64,000 bases of DNA from Candidatus Gastranaerophilales bacterium (lineage in GTDB: Bacteria; Cyanobacteriota; Vampirovibrionia; Gastranaerophilales; Gastranaerophilaceae). Both the position numbers and the translations under genes were made by a program. The stretch spans positions 62,001-126,000 of the forward strand of contig CALUUN010000034.1 of the NCBI GenBank assembly GCA_944323995.1. The letters run 5' to 3'. This document shows positions 54,054-63,722 of the stretch, in pieces; positions within the stretch are counted from its first letter, which is position 1, and each line of letters opens with the position of its first letter. Under the pieces are notes generated by a model. The model ran no database searches. It saw only the letters and a program-made list of their open reading frames with translations, and was not told the origin of the DNA.

Positions 54054-55049
54054 TTATTTCATTTTATACCTACATCTCACAATTGTAAAGTACGGATTTA
54101 ATTTTCCTGTTTCTTGTGCTTGACGTCCCATTTTTACAAGAAGGTTAGAATCATTTTTATTAAAATCATATGTATCAAGTAATGTCACATCTACATAATT
54201 TCCACGAACTTTTGCAGATAACACATCTACACTGCCAAAAGCATTATGTAAATTGGTAAATCCATTAAACCTGAATGATCCGGATACTTCTTTCCCTGAC
54301 TTTAAATCTGCATAATTATTTCTTATAAAACTCTCAAGTTCTTCAGAATGAGCTATTACATTAGATACATTGCTATTTTCATGTAAAACGACACCAGGAA
54401 CATTTACATCTCCAAATTGTGATTTTATTTTATTTTTTATTTTTGTTTTATATGGTGCATACTCACTGGTTAAAGAATCTACATCGTTATATAAAGTACC
54501 ATTTTTTCTTATATAATCATGATTATAAATTCCTGTAGAATCAGACGCCATATTCCATAACGCTACAGCATCATTTTGATTTAATGGATAGCCTCCCGCA
54601 TTAATTAAAAGATTAAGAGTTTTTTCATTTAATAAACCATCTGTGCTATTGATATTACGTTCAAAATAATTTCTAATTCCTGCATTTTTATTTATCGGAT
54701 AATTATTATAAGTTATACCGCCGTCTAATTTTAATGTTGGTTCAATATCCTCAGCAGCACCGGTATTAGTTCCACTATGTTCATAATTATTCCCCCCAAC
54801 ACCATCAGGTTTGGAGCGATAATGTGCTCTTACCTCAGTTCCGTCATCACGGGTGTATGCATGAACATAGACAACGTCAGGATTACCGGAAAGGTCGCTT
54901 TCTCTTGGAATACCCAAATTTTCCATTTGATAATCTATAGCTTTTTCATTTGTCATAAATTCTTCTGCGGACATTTTTCCTATGTCTTCTGCAGTGTAGA
55001 TTTTGTTGTTGTTTGAAATTGTGTTAAAAAAGTTTTTCAAATTTGCCAT
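54054..55049 (-). CDS. Polymorphic toxin-like protein
   Basis: 331 residues with SD AGGAG and no signal peptide. The N-terminal helix region (TAEDIGKMSAEEFMTNEKAIDYQMENLGIPRESDL) and VVYVHAYTRDDGTEVRAHYRSKPDG look like a trafficking or pretoxin segment. The C-terminal 60-70 residues (LSAKVRGNYVDVTLLDTYDFNKNDSN...YFTIVRCRYKMK) are the part repeated in the remnant at 52851-53051. The tail-variant arrangement plus following membrane genes implies a toxin, but no catalytic motif is identified. Confidence 0.55.
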   Translation of the reverse strand: MANLKNFFNTISNNNKIYTAEDIGKMSAEEFMTNEKAIDYQMENLGIPRESDLSGNPDVVYVHAYTRDDGTEVRAHYRSKPDGVGGNNYEHSGTNTGAAEDIEPTLKLDGGITYNNYPINKNAGIRNYFERNINSTDGLLNEKTLNLLINAGGYPLNQNDAVALWNMASDSTGIYNHDYIRKNGTLYNDVDSLTSEYAPYKTKIKNKIKSQFGDVNVPGVVLHENSNVSNVIAHSEELESFIRNNYADLKSGKEVSGSFRFNGFTNLHNAFGSVDVLSAKVRGNYVDVTLLDTYDFNKNDSNLLVKMGRQAQETGKLNPYFTIVRCRYKMK

Positions 55050-55184
55050 TTATATTTCTCCTCAGCATGTAAAGTTGTATTTATCAATTAATGTTGAATA
55101 ATATTATAATAACATTATTTTGTTAATTTGTCAACTATGTTGATTTATAATTTTAAATATGATACAATTTTTTTGAGGTAAATT

Positions 55185-55571
55185 ATGGATAAACAAACAC
55201 AACTAATAAAATTCGGTACAGTTATAAAGCAAAGACGTCTGGCTTTAAAATTCAGCTTAAGAGATTTAGAGAAACTATCCAGCGTAAGTGCTGCTTTAAT
55301 CACAAAACTTGAAAACGGGAAAATGGCAAATTTTCCAAAAGCTATTACGATTAAACAACTTAGTGATGCATTAATGTTTAATGACGAATTATTTGTTCTT
55401 GCGGATATTTTGTTTGAACCGAAAGAGCAAAAAAATATACCTCCAAAAACGTTTGAAGACGAATTAAGGGAATTGCTGGCAACTAAAACAACGCTTAATT
55501 CCGATAATATTACTCAGGTAATTTATTTTGTATCGGGACTGGAAAAACTGCAAAAAATGCAAAAGTTATAA
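55185..55571 (+). CDS. XRE-family transcriptional regulator
   Basis: 128 residues. FGTVIKQRRLALKFSLRDLEKLSSVSAALITKLENGKMANFPKAITIKQLSDAL (11-64) is a Cro/C1-type helix-turn-helix, followed by a helical tail. SD GAGGT. Divergent from the toxin-like gene and possibly its regulator. Confidence 0.85.
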   Translation: MDKQTQLIKFGTVIKQRRLALKFSLRDLEKLSSVSAALITKLENGKMANFPKAITIKQLSDALMFNDELFVLADILFEPKEQKNIPPKTFEDELRELLATKTTLNSDNITQVIYFVSGLEKLQKMQKL

Positions 55572-55868
55572 TTTTTCTGACTTAAATGTCAAACTTGCGA
55601 TACTTTTTCTCAAAATCCCTGATACATAACAGCTAAAAGCCACCAAAAAAGAGCCTTTTCGGCTCTTGTTGTAAAATCTGGGCCGCAGTGGACTGTCTTG
55701 GATTTGCTCCACGCTCACAGAGTTTCGCCTTAAAGCCTGCGGCTAAGCTGGCTCAATCTGTTCGCAATCCGGACTAACTCAATGTCGTTCGTGTCGTCCG
55801 TCCGCAAATCCGCTCGAACCACTATAAAGAAACTTTTGTTTAAAGATTAAATGCACAAAAATATGAGA
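55572..55868. other. Intergenic region with terminator and GC-richer patch
   Basis: A hairpin AAGAGCC-N5-GGCTCTT (about 55649-55667) is a likely terminator for the XRE gene. From about 55679 to 55825 the sequence is clearly GC-richer than its neighbours and contains no plausible reading frame. It also has no tRNA or known RNA fold that I recognise. It may be a remnant of mobile DNA. Confidence 0.4.
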
Positions 55869-56975
55869 TTAATTAAATAATTTAGAACATTTTTCTTGAA
55901 TATTTAATGCAACATCTTTTGCAAATTTTTCCTTGAGTCCTATATTTTGGGCAACCGCCAATATATCATCTAAAGTTGGATTTTTGCCTTCTCCGTTGAT
56001 TGTTGTTGCGTGTTCGCCATTAAATGAAAAACTATAAGTCAAATCATACGCAGGAGATAAATGCCATTCTTTTTTTGTATCATCAAAAAGAAAAGAAAAA
56101 TTTTTTGAATGGTCATCTCTGTTGTGTGCAAATACATTAAAACACATCAACCTAAATAACTGTTCAATATCCTTATAATTTCTTGTTAATTCCAGTGTTA
56201 ATTTCATCAATGTATTGTAATCAAGATTAGGAAGCCTGTGACTTGTCTCTAATAGTCCGCTAACTGATACCATATGAACTTTTTTACCATTTTTACGGTC
56301 AAACCTTTTTACTCCAAAATACCCCGAACAAATTTTTGATGGAAAGAGGCGTGTTTCAGGCATAGTTATTCCACAATCTTTTGCGCATAATGAATATTGA
56401 TACTCTTTTTCGCCAATATTTTTAGGGTCAAAAGATGACGGGAATTTAATTATCCAGTCTTCGTTATCTATAGAAGTTAAAATTTTAGGCCTTGCACCGC
56501 CGGATGAACCGCCAAGTTGAAAAAGTTCATCTAAGTTAGCCGAATCTTGTGATTCCAGTATTTTGGAACACTCTTGAGCAAGAATGTCATAATCGCAAAT
56601 TTTGTTTTCCGTTTCAAATATGTGTTCAGGCTTATAAGTCAAGGCACCCATCCCGCTTTTCTGAACAACAGCAAGACGATTAAGATTATCAATTTCAGCA
56701 GGATTTATTTTGTTTTTCAAAAACAATCTGTCAACAAGCAACCGTCCCCAACCGTCAGGCAGACTGTCATTAAAAACGCCAAACAATCCGCCAAAAGGTT
56801 CGTATTTGGGGACAAAAACTTTCTTGACAAGGGGCAGGCTAAAAGGTGAAATGCTAAAACCGTTATTCAACCAGTCCGAATCATATTCAAAAGCAACAAC
56901 TCTTTCGTGAGTTTTTGCAAGAGTTCCGACTAAAATATCGTTATAAAATACTTTTAAATATTTATAATTGTCCAT
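55869..56975 (-). CDS. hipA: HipA-family serine/threonine kinase toxin
   Basis: 368 residues. N-terminal HipA domain (YLKVFYNDILVGTLAKTHERVVAFEYDSDWL, FGGLFGVFNDSLPDGWGRLLVDR) and kinase core: PKILTSIDNEDWIIKFPSS (ATP-binding lysine), FNVFAHNRDDHSKNFSFL (catalytic loop) and WHLSPAYDLTYS (metal-binding). In known systems it phosphorylates translation factors such as glutamyl-tRNA synthetase and is neutralised by HipB. It overlaps hipB by 14 nt. Confidence 0.93.
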   Translation of the reverse strand: MDNYKYLKVFYNDILVGTLAKTHERVVAFEYDSDWLNNGFSISPFSLPLVKKVFVPKYEPFGGLFGVFNDSLPDGWGRLLVDRLFLKNKINPAEIDNLNRLAVVQKSGMGALTYKPEHIFETENKICDYDILAQECSKILESQDSANLDELFQLGGSSGGARPKILTSIDNEDWIIKFPSSFDPKNIGEKEYQYSLCAKDCGITMPETRLFPSKICSGYFGVKRFDRKNGKKVHMVSVSGLLETSHRLPNLDYNTLMKLTLELTRNYKDIEQLFRLMCFNVFAHNRDDHSKNFSFLFDDTKKEWHLSPAYDLTYSFSFNGEHATTINGEGKNPTLDDILAVAQNIGLKEKFAKDVALNIQEKCSKLFN

Positions 56976-57246
56976 TTATGACCTCATCAATGGAAGTGTA
57001 ATTTTTTTGTGTAAACAAATTTTCCAAATCCCCTTCTAAATTGAGAGCAATCAGAATTTTTATAAAAGAATTCAAAGAAATTTCATACTTTGATTCAAAC
57101 CTTTTGATAGAACCAAGGCTGACACCCGATTTTGAAGCAAGCTGAATTTGTGAAATCTTAAGTTTTTTACGTTGCTGCTTAATTTTTTCAACTAATTCTT
57201 TTGCTATTTCATTAGGAGTTTTAGGGTTAAACAAAAAACTGTTCAT
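56962..57246 (-). CDS. hipB: HipB-family antitoxin
   Basis: 94 residues, XRE helix-turn-helix (ELVEKIKQQRKKLKISQIQLASKSGVSLGSIKRFESKYEISLNSFIKILIALNLEGDLENLF). It binds HipA and represses the operon. TATAAT lies 9 nt from the ATG, giving almost no leader. Operator palindromes overlap and precede the promoter. Confidence 0.9.
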   Translation of the reverse strand: MNSFLFNPKTPNEIAKELVEKIKQQRKKLKISQIQLASKSGVSLGSIKRFESKYEISLNSFIKILIALNLEGDLENLFTQKNYTSIDEVINGQL

Positions 57247-57306
57247 AGATAATATATTATACTATTTTTATTAAAAAGTCAATATTTAGATAATATATTA
57301 TCTAAA
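57247..57306 (-). promoter_or_regulatory. HipB operator pair
   Basis: The 14-mer AGATAATATATTAT occurs at 57247-57260, over the -10 region, and again at 57288-57301 inside a perfect 22-bp palindrome (57285-57306, TTTAGATAATA and its complement). TTGACT lies between them. Two sites around the promoter are what autorepression by HipB requires. Confidence 0.7.
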
Positions 57307-57533
57307 AAGATATACAATCTTCCCCAAAACAAAATACAACAAAATGAAGTTATGTTGTATTTTGAGGGTAAATATATGTGGGTAGGGGTGAACGGATTTT
57401 TTCAGGCGGTAGTTTTTGAATGCTATTTAAGCGATATTTAAACGCTGTTTAAAAGGTGTTTAAATTTTGTGTCATTGGACTTTACTTTTTGTACCGAAGA
57501 AGTAATCATTGTCTAGGATTAAACGGATTTCAA

Positions 57534-58073
57534 ATGAACATAGTACAACCTATAAAAACGATAGAAGATATTCAAAAGATTAAAAAATATCTTGCAAAAA
57601 AGCCAAGGAATGCACTACTTTTCAGCTTTGGGATAAATACAGGACTAAGGATATCGGATATTCTTTCGCTTAATGTTGGGGGCGTAAAAGACAGAGATTA
57701 TATTGAAATCAGAGAGAAAAAGACGAATAAGTATAAGAAATTTCCGCTTAATATGTTTTTAAAAGCGGAGATAGAAGAGTTTGTAAAAGATAAACCGCCT
57801 GTGCTGCCGTTATTTTATACACAAAAACATTGCAGACTGGATAGAGCACAGGCGTATAGGATTTTGAATAAAGCCGCACAAGCCGTTGGTATGAAGGAAA
57901 GAATCGGAACACATACGCTAAGGAAGACATTTGGGTATCATCATTATAAAAAATATAATGATATCGTACTCCTGCAAAAAATCTTTAACCACTCCTCACC
58001 CTCAGTAACACTTCGCTACATCGGCATCGAACAAGACACCATTGACGAAAGCTATATGAATTTTTATTTGTAA
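57534..58073 (+). CDS. Short tyrosine recombinase/integrase
   Basis: 179 residues from ATG at 57534. It is a catalytic domain only: GINTGLRISDILSLNVGGV (Arg), KTNKYKKFPL (Lys), GTHTLRKTFGYHHYKK (His-Arg), FNHSSPSVTLRYIG (His/Ser and Tyr). The first 26 residues of the longer frame lack start signals. It is of the small integrase type often on islands and phage-like elements. It lies between hipBA and the BREX genes and may have brought one of them. Confidence 0.85.
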   Translation: MNIVQPIKTIEDIQKIKKYLAKKPRNALLFSFGINTGLRISDILSLNVGGVKDRDYIEIREKKTNKYKKFPLNMFLKAEIEEFVKDKPPVLPLFYTQKHCRLDRAQAYRILNKAAQAVGMKERIGTHTLRKTFGYHHYKKYNDIVLLQKIFNHSSPSVTLRYIGIEQDTIDESYMNFYL

Positions 58074-58106
58074 AACTGTCATAGTGGATAATAGAATCAA
58101 AAGTAA

Positions 58107-58457
58107 TTATTTATAGCTTCCGACTTTTCTACCGTATTTGTCGTATTCGGTAATTCTACCGGATGAGTCTTTTTTAAATGAACCTACTTTTTGTCCGTAC
58201 TTATCATATTTTGTAGTTATGCCATTAGAATTTGTTTTGTAACTTCCAGTCTTTTGACCATATTTGTCATACTTGTTGTATCCATTGGTTGTCTTTTTGT
58301 ATGAGCCAGTTTTAGAACCGTATCTGTCATAAGAATTGTAGCCTGAAGTTGTTTGCCTGTAAGAACCTGTCTTTTGACCATACCTATCATAGGAAGTAAC
58401 TGCAAAAGCAACATTTGCAAAGAATAACATCAACAATAAAACTAAAAATTTCTTCAT
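58107..58457 (-). CDS. Exported protein with YDRYGxKxGSY repeats
   Basis: 116 residues from ATG at 58457. Signal peptide MKKFLVLLLMLFFANVAFA, then five tandem units of about 20 residues: YDRYGQKTGSYRQTTSGYN, YDRYGSKTGSYKKTTNGYN, YDKYGQKTGSYKTNSNG, YDKYGQKVGSFKKDSSG, YDKYGRKVGSYK. The repeat should form short beta hairpins on the cell exterior or in the periplasm. The function is unknown. Confidence 0.7.
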   Translation of the reverse strand: MKKFLVLLLMLFFANVAFAVTSYDRYGQKTGSYRQTTSGYNSYDRYGSKTGSYKKTTNGYNKYDKYGQKTGSYKTNSNGITTKYDKYGQKVGSFKKDSSGRITEYDKYGRKVGSYK

Positions 58458-58508
58458 ACACAACTCCTTTATAATCATAACGAAATAAGGCTGAAAATTG
58501 TTCAAATA

Positions 58509-58706
58509 TTAATATTTTTCATCTTCATCATCATATTCATAGTTAGACCATTTTTCTCTTTCTAAAGCTTTTCTGTCATATTTAGAATCTTCCATTTCAT
58601 CCCATCCAGATTCGTACATATTCGCCATTTCTTGGTCTCTAGCCTTATTTCTGTACTTTCTATTTTGATTACCAGAATCCCCAAATAAAAACTCAAATAA
58701 TCCCAT
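58509..58706 (-). CDS. Small charged hypothetical protein
   Basis: 65 residues from ATG at 58706: MGLFEFLFGDSGNQNRKYRN then an acidic, Tyr-rich tail (SNYEYDDEDEKY). It sits just upstream of the repeat protein on the same strand. No domain recognised. Confidence 0.5.
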   Translation of the reverse strand: MGLFEFLFGDSGNQNRKYRNKARDQEMANMYESGWDEMEDSKYDRKALEREKWSNYEYDDEDEKY

Positions 58707-58836
58707 AAACACCTCAAATTATAATTTGTTACTTTTGTAGTATAGCACAAAACTTTGAACAATTTACTTGTTATTTGATTTATTAAGTAATACGCTAAAG
58801 ATGTTAAAAACAGCATGTTTGTAGTAAGATTATACT

Positions 58837-59457
58837 ATGGTTAAACGAGATGTTTGTAATTCTGTTTCTAAAGAATATAGTGCTAGGATGACAGGAAATC
58901 AATTTCTTTATCCAGAGTTTAAGGTTGCAGTTAAATTACTACAAGAAGGCTTGAGCAAAAAAGAAGCAACCGATAAAATTATTAATGAGAATTTATTTGA
59001 ATATCGTTCTTTTAAGGCTATAAACAAACATATTGGTGCTGTATGGGAAAGAGCAAACTATTTAGATGACTATTTGATTGAAGTGCTATTAACTGAACCT
59101 AATGAAATAGGAAGACTTATTAATTTTTATGCAATTTTAAAATATGACAGATTATTTCTTGAATTTATGGAAGAAGTCTTAATAGATAAAGTGTTTTCAA
59201 GACAAATGGAAGTTTCTAAATCTGATATATCCAACTATTTTTCGATTAAAGCAGAACAGAGTGAAACTGTGGCTAACTTTAAAGAAACAACATTAAAAAG
59301 GCTTAGATTAGCGTATTTTGAGATTCTAAGTGGAGCTGGATATATAGGAACAAATAGAGATAATGCAGAATTAACAATCCCTATAGGTATATACCAGATT
59401 ACTAATCATTTAGAAGAAATTGGTGATAAAAGGTATGCAAAAGCAATGTTAGGATAA
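58837..59457 (+). CDS. brxA: BREX protein BrxA
   Basis: 206 residues of the DUF1819 type: SARMTGNQFLYPEFKVAVKLLQEGLSKKEATDKI, FEYRSFKAINKHIGAVWERANYLDD, LRLAYFEILSGAGYIG. BrxA is a small DNA-binding core component of type 1 BREX phage defence. First gene of the island; brxB follows after 3 nt. Its codon usage (many TTA, AGA, ATA) is more AT-rich than that of the housekeeping genes, consistent with transfer. Confidence 0.92.
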   Translation: MVKRDVCNSVSKEYSARMTGNQFLYPEFKVAVKLLQEGLSKKEATDKIINENLFEYRSFKAINKHIGAVWERANYLDDYLIEVLLTEPNEIGRLINFYAILKYDRLFLEFMEEVLIDKVFSRQMEVSKSDISNYFSIKAEQSETVANFKETTLKRLRLAYFEILSGAGYIGTNRDNAELTIPIGIYQITNHLEEIGDKRYAKAMLG

Positions 59458-59460
59458 GTA

Positions 59461-60060
59461 ATGGAACTTAGAGCAAGACTGGATAAAATTAAAGCAATAA
59501 TTGAACAGGATTCGTTTTTCAATCAACAATCGTTGGGTGGAGAGTTAAATTTTCATATCTTTGATTATGAACCATCAGATGAACTAATTGTAAGGAGATA
59601 TATCAAGGATTTTGTAAGCAGTTATTCTTATGCCAATTCAAAGATTAAACCTATAGAATTTGATTTATTTGAGATGTTATTAAAAATCCTAACTGATAAA
59701 ACTGCTGGTAGTAAAACTTATCTTGATTTAGCAATAGAAACTGAAGAAAGACAAGGAACAGAAAGTCTTATTAATACTCTTAGAGGGGTTATTAATATAG
59801 AAGAATTTGTAAATATGATAAAAAAAGAGCTAGGAGATAGTAATCTTGTTATTTTATCTGGTGTAGGAAAGGTATATCCTTTGGTAAGGTCGCATAATGT
59901 CTTAAATAATCTTCATGCAGTTTTAGATAAGATTCCAGTTATTATGTTCTATCCTGGTACATATGACCAAAAAGAATTAAGGCTATTTAAAGGTTCAAAC
60001 TTTGATGGCTTAAAAGATGATAATTATTACAGAGCATTTAGGCTTGTTGCAAATGAGTAA
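59461..60060 (+). CDS. brxB: BREX protein BrxB
   Basis: 199 residues of the DUF1788 type: LGGELNFHIFDYEPSDELIVRRYIKDF, VILSGVGKVYPLVRSHNVLNNLHAVL, IPVIMFYPGTYDQKELRLF, the motif set of BrxB. Required for defence in known BREX-1 systems, exact role unsettled. It is tightly spaced with brxA and brxC. Confidence 0.93.
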   Translation: MELRARLDKIKAIIEQDSFFNQQSLGGELNFHIFDYEPSDELIVRRYIKDFVSSYSYANSKIKPIEFDLFEMLLKILTDKTAGSKTYLDLAIETEERQGTESLINTLRGVINIEEFVNMIKKELGDSNLVILSGVGKVYPLVRSHNVLNNLHAVLDKIPVIMFYPGTYDQKELRLFKGSNFDGLKDDNYYRAFRLVANE

Positions 60061-60070
60061 AGGTGTAGTT

Positions 60071-63000
60071 ATGAAGCTAAGAGAATTATTTGAGAAAGAT
60101 ATTAATAGGAACATTAATGGTGTTGTTAAAGTTGAGCAAGTTGATGACGAAGCTATTATTTATCAAGAATTGGACGAATTTGTCGTTACAAAAGAACTTT
60201 CTAAGCATTTTAGCACTTTTTATAGTAATTATAAAAACTCATTTGAAGAAAGGACTGATAAAATCGGAGTATGGATTTCTGGTTTCTTTGGTTCTGGTAA
60301 ATCTCACTTTTTAAAGATGCTATCATATCTACTTGCCAACAAAGAAGTAAAAGGTAAAAAAACAATAGAATTCTTTGAAGGGAAATCTAATATAGATGAT
60401 TGGACTTTTGCTGATATGAAATTAGCTACATCTGTTCCTACAGAAACTATTTTGTTCAACATTGATTCTAAGAGCTCAAAAGATACAAAACAAAGAAAAG
60501 ATGGTATTGTTGAAGTCTTTTTAAAGGTCTTTAACGAATCTCAGGGTTACTCTGCAAACTACCCTAAACTTGCAGATATTGAAAGATACCTTGATAAAAA
60601 TGGAAAATATGAAGAATTCAAACAAATTATAACCTCAGAAAGTGGTGTATCTTGGGAAGAAGCATCTAATGCAGTTGGATTCTTTAAAGACTTCTTTATA
60701 AAGGCATATGTTCAAGTTACAGGGACAACAGAACAAAGTACACAAGACTTATTTAAAGATGTTGTTGAAGATTCGGGGATTACACCAGAAGGGTTTGCAA
60801 AGCTAATAAAAGAATATCTCGAAAGTAAAGGTAGTAAGAATCGAATTATTTTCTTAGTCGATGAAATTGGGCAATTTATAAGCGATAATACAAACCTTAT
60901 GCTTAGTTTACAGACAGTTGTTGAAAACTTGGGTACTATGTGTAATGGAAGAGCTTGGGTAATGGTAACATCTCAAGAAGCAATAGATTCTATAACAAAA
61001 GAACGTTTCAGAGACCAAGATTTCTCAAAAATCCAAGGCAGATTTGATACAAAATTAAGTTTATCTGGTTCAAACACTGATGAAGTTATCAAACGAAGAT
61101 TATTAGAAAAGAGAACAGATGCAAGAACTCTTCTTTCTAATTACTACAACGAACAAGAAAAGATTTTGGCGAATTTAATAACATTTTCAAGCCAAACTTC
61201 TGGAATGAAAATGTATGAGAACTCAGATGATTTTGTTGATTGTTATCCATTTGTCCCATATCAATTCAAGTTGTTGCAAAGTGTATTTACAGAATTAAGA
61301 AACTTCTCTCATGCTGGGGCTCACTTAGCTTCAGGGGAGCGTTCTATGCTTAATGCATTCCACACAGCATTAAAAGAGTATGGGGACAAAGAGATTACAG
61401 AATTAGTTCCATTTAATGTTTTTTATTCTACGATTCAAACCTTTATAGATACAGATATTGTCAGAATAATTGCACAAGCAAAAGAGGGTAATCCAGATAT
61501 AGAAGATTTTGATATTGAAGTCTTAACTGTTTTATTCTTGATTAAATACATTAAAGAAGTTCCTTGTGATGTAGAAAATATTGCAACATTAATGATATCA
61601 AATATTAATGAAAGCAAAAATGCACTAAAATCCAAAATAGAAGGAGCTTTAACAAGATTAAAACAAGCTACATTAATACAACAAAATGGAGAAGAATATT
61701 CATTCTTAACAAACGAAGAACAAGATGTTACAAGAGGCATAAAAAACACTCAGATTGATTCTAGCGATGTATTAAATGAAGTCTATAGAAATATATATGA
61801 AGAAATTTATACTAAAAAGTCAATAACTCCATATCCTCAAGGACAGTCTTATTATTTTGTAAGAAAAGTTGATGATGTAGTAAGAGGAAGCCAAGCAGAA
61901 GATATAGAAGTTAAATTTATTACTTCTATGAACTCTGATTATAAATTCAGCGAATCTGAGCTAAAAATGAAGTTCCTTGCAGGAAATACATTATTTATCA
62001 AATTGAATGAAAACGGTTACCTACAAGAGCTTGAAACTATCTTAAAAACAGATAAGTATATCAAGCAAAAAAGCAGTGTAAAACAGTCTGAAATGCAGGA
62101 TATGATATTAAAAAACAGAGGTGCTGAATTAATAGAACGCAAGAAAAGGGTAAAAACTTTATTAGAACAAGCTATTCTTGAATCTACTTTCTACACAAAC
62201 GGTCAGATTATGGAAGTTAGTGCAACAAGTGCTGCTGCAAAGATTGAAAATGCATTGAAACAAATTGTAGAAAATACATATACGAATCTTCATTTTATCC
62301 AAGAAAGAGTTAGGGATGAAAAAGAAATCCATGCAAAACTCATTGCTCCTCAAGGTAAATTGGATGAAAGAAACAAAAAAGCTCTTGATGATGTTTTAGC
62401 ATTTATTCAACTAAATAACTCGATGAGTTGCACTGTTACAATGCAGGGATTAAAACAACAATATACAAGAAAACCTTTTGGTTGGTCTATAAATGATATT
62501 GCAGGTGTTGTAGCAGATTTAGCTGTAAAGGGAGATATTTCTATTCTCTATAATGGTGTTCAATGCAATTATCAGGATTATAATACAGTAAAATATTTGA
62601 CAAATGACAGAGAAATCCAAAGCACTGTAATCAAATTGAAAGAAAAAATAGATAGTGCAAAAATCCAGCAAGTAATAGCAATAGCACAAGAACTATTTGA
62701 AAAACAAGACTTTGTAGATGATGGAGAAAAACTTGCAAATTCAATAAGAGAAAATCTTCAAAATATGATTGGAGATTTACAAGAGCTTAATGGAAGACAT
62801 AATAACCCCAAATATCCTAAAAAGACTGTTATTGAACTTGGTCTTTCTACATTAAAAGAGCTTAAGAATGAGCCAGATGTAAACGGATTATTTGATTTAT
62901 TAATAAGACAAAAAGAAAATCTATTAACTTGGAAACAAGAATATAAACTTCTCAAATCATTCTTTAATACTCAAGTTGGTATTTTTGATGAATCATTGAA

Positions 63001-63634
63001 AATATATGACAGAGTAAAAAGAAACGAAGTTTATTTAACAACTTTTGAATCAGAAGAGGTTGCTAAATTAAATGAACTAATTTCTAAACTTGAATTGATA
63101 ATAGATTCTCCTGAACCATATTCTATGATTAAAGACCTTCCTATCTTAAATTCGGATATAATTTCTATTGTTAATAATGTATTAGAAGGTTATAAACAAG
63201 CATTAGGAGAAGTTATAAGTAATTTAGCTTATTATTTAGCAGAAGAAGCATTAAAGCAGGGGCTTGATTCTGAAAGATATAGCAATTTATTCAAGATTAA
63301 TGTTACTGATTTGTATGAAAGAGCAACTGATTTTGGAGAGTTAAAGGCTATTGAAGAAAAAGCAAAATTATATTATGAAAAACTTTTGAAACAAATTTCA
63401 GAAGATAGCATTGCAAAAAAGAATTTAGAATTACAACAACAAACAGGTACAGAAGAACATCCAGACTCTGAACCAATGATTCAGAAAGAATTAGTATTCG
63501 TAAATCCTACAAATGTTGTTCAGAGTATGCAAATTCTTGAGACTGAAGAAGATGTTGATAACTATATCAACAAACTGTCAGAAGAGTTGAAAAACAGAAT
63601 CAGGAACAATAAACGTATTAAACTTCAAGGCTAG
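60071..63634 (+). CDS. brxC: BREX ATPase BrxC (PglY-like)
   Basis: 1187 residues from ATG at 60071 (MKLRELFEKDINRNINGVVK), with AAAGGTG upstream; a longer frame starts inside brxB. Walker A GFFGSGKSHFLKML near residue 80, IIFLVDEIGQFI (Walker B about 260) and a sensor/arginine region. The remainder is helical. A large AAA+-type ATPase is an essential core part of BREX. Length matches BrxC. Confidence 0.95.
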   Translation: MKLRELFEKDINRNINGVVKVEQVDDEAIIYQELDEFVVTKELSKHFSTFYSNYKNSFEERTDKIGVWISGFFGSGKSHFLKMLSYLLANKEVKGKKTIEFFEGKSNIDDWTFADMKLATSVPTETILFNIDSKSSKDTKQRKDGIVEVFLKVFNESQGYSANYPKLADIERYLDKNGKYEEFKQIITSESGVSWEEASNAVGFFKDFFIKAYVQVTGTTEQSTQDLFKDVVEDSGITPEGFAKLIKEYLESKGSKNRIIFLVDEIGQFISDNTNLMLSLQTVVENLGTMCNGRAWVMVTSQEAIDSITKERFRDQDFSKIQGRFDTKLSLSGSNTDEVIKRRLLEKRTDARTLLSNYYNEQEKILANLITFSSQTSGMKMYENSDDFVDCYPFVPYQFKLLQSVFTELRNFSHAGAHLASGERSMLNAFHTALKEYGDKEITELVPFNVFYSTIQTFIDTDIVRIIAQAKEGNPDIEDFDIEVLTVLFLIKYIKEVPCDVENIATLMISNINESKNALKSKIEGALTRLKQATLIQQNGEEYSFLTNEEQDVTRGIKNTQIDSSDVLNEVYRNIYEEIYTKKSITPYPQGQSYYFVRKVDDVVRGSQAEDIEVKFITSMNSDYKFSESELKMKFLAGNTLFIKLNENGYLQELETILKTDKYIKQKSSVKQSEMQDMILKNRGAELIERKKRVKTLLEQAILESTFYTNGQIMEVSATSAAAKIENALKQIVENTYTNLHFIQERVRDEKEIHAKLIAPQGKLDERNKKALDDVLAFIQLNNSMSCTVTMQGLKQQYTRKPFGWSINDIAGVVADLAVKGDISILYNGVQCNYQDYNTVKYLTNDREIQSTVIKLKEKIDSAKIQQVIAIAQELFEKQDFVDDGEKLANSIRENLQNMIGDLQELNGRHNNPKYPKKTVIELGLSTLKELKNEPDVNGLFDLLIRQKENLLTWKQEYKLLKSFFNTQVGIFDESLKIYDRVKRNEVYLTTFESEEVAKLNELISKLELIIDSPEPYSMIKDLPILNSDIISIVNNVLEGYKQALGEVISNLAYYLAEEALKQGLDSERYSNLFKINVTDLYERATDFGELKAIEEKAKLYYEKLLKQISEDSIAKKNLELQQQTGTEEHPDSEPMIQKELVFVNPTNVVQSMQILETEEDVDNYINKLSEELKNRIRNNKRIKLQG

Positions 63635-63722
63635 GGGTAAATGGTGTAAATAGGAGTAACCATTATAGGATAAACTTAATCCCTAAAATATTGGAACTTT
63701 TCAAACGATAAAGGAAGTATTG

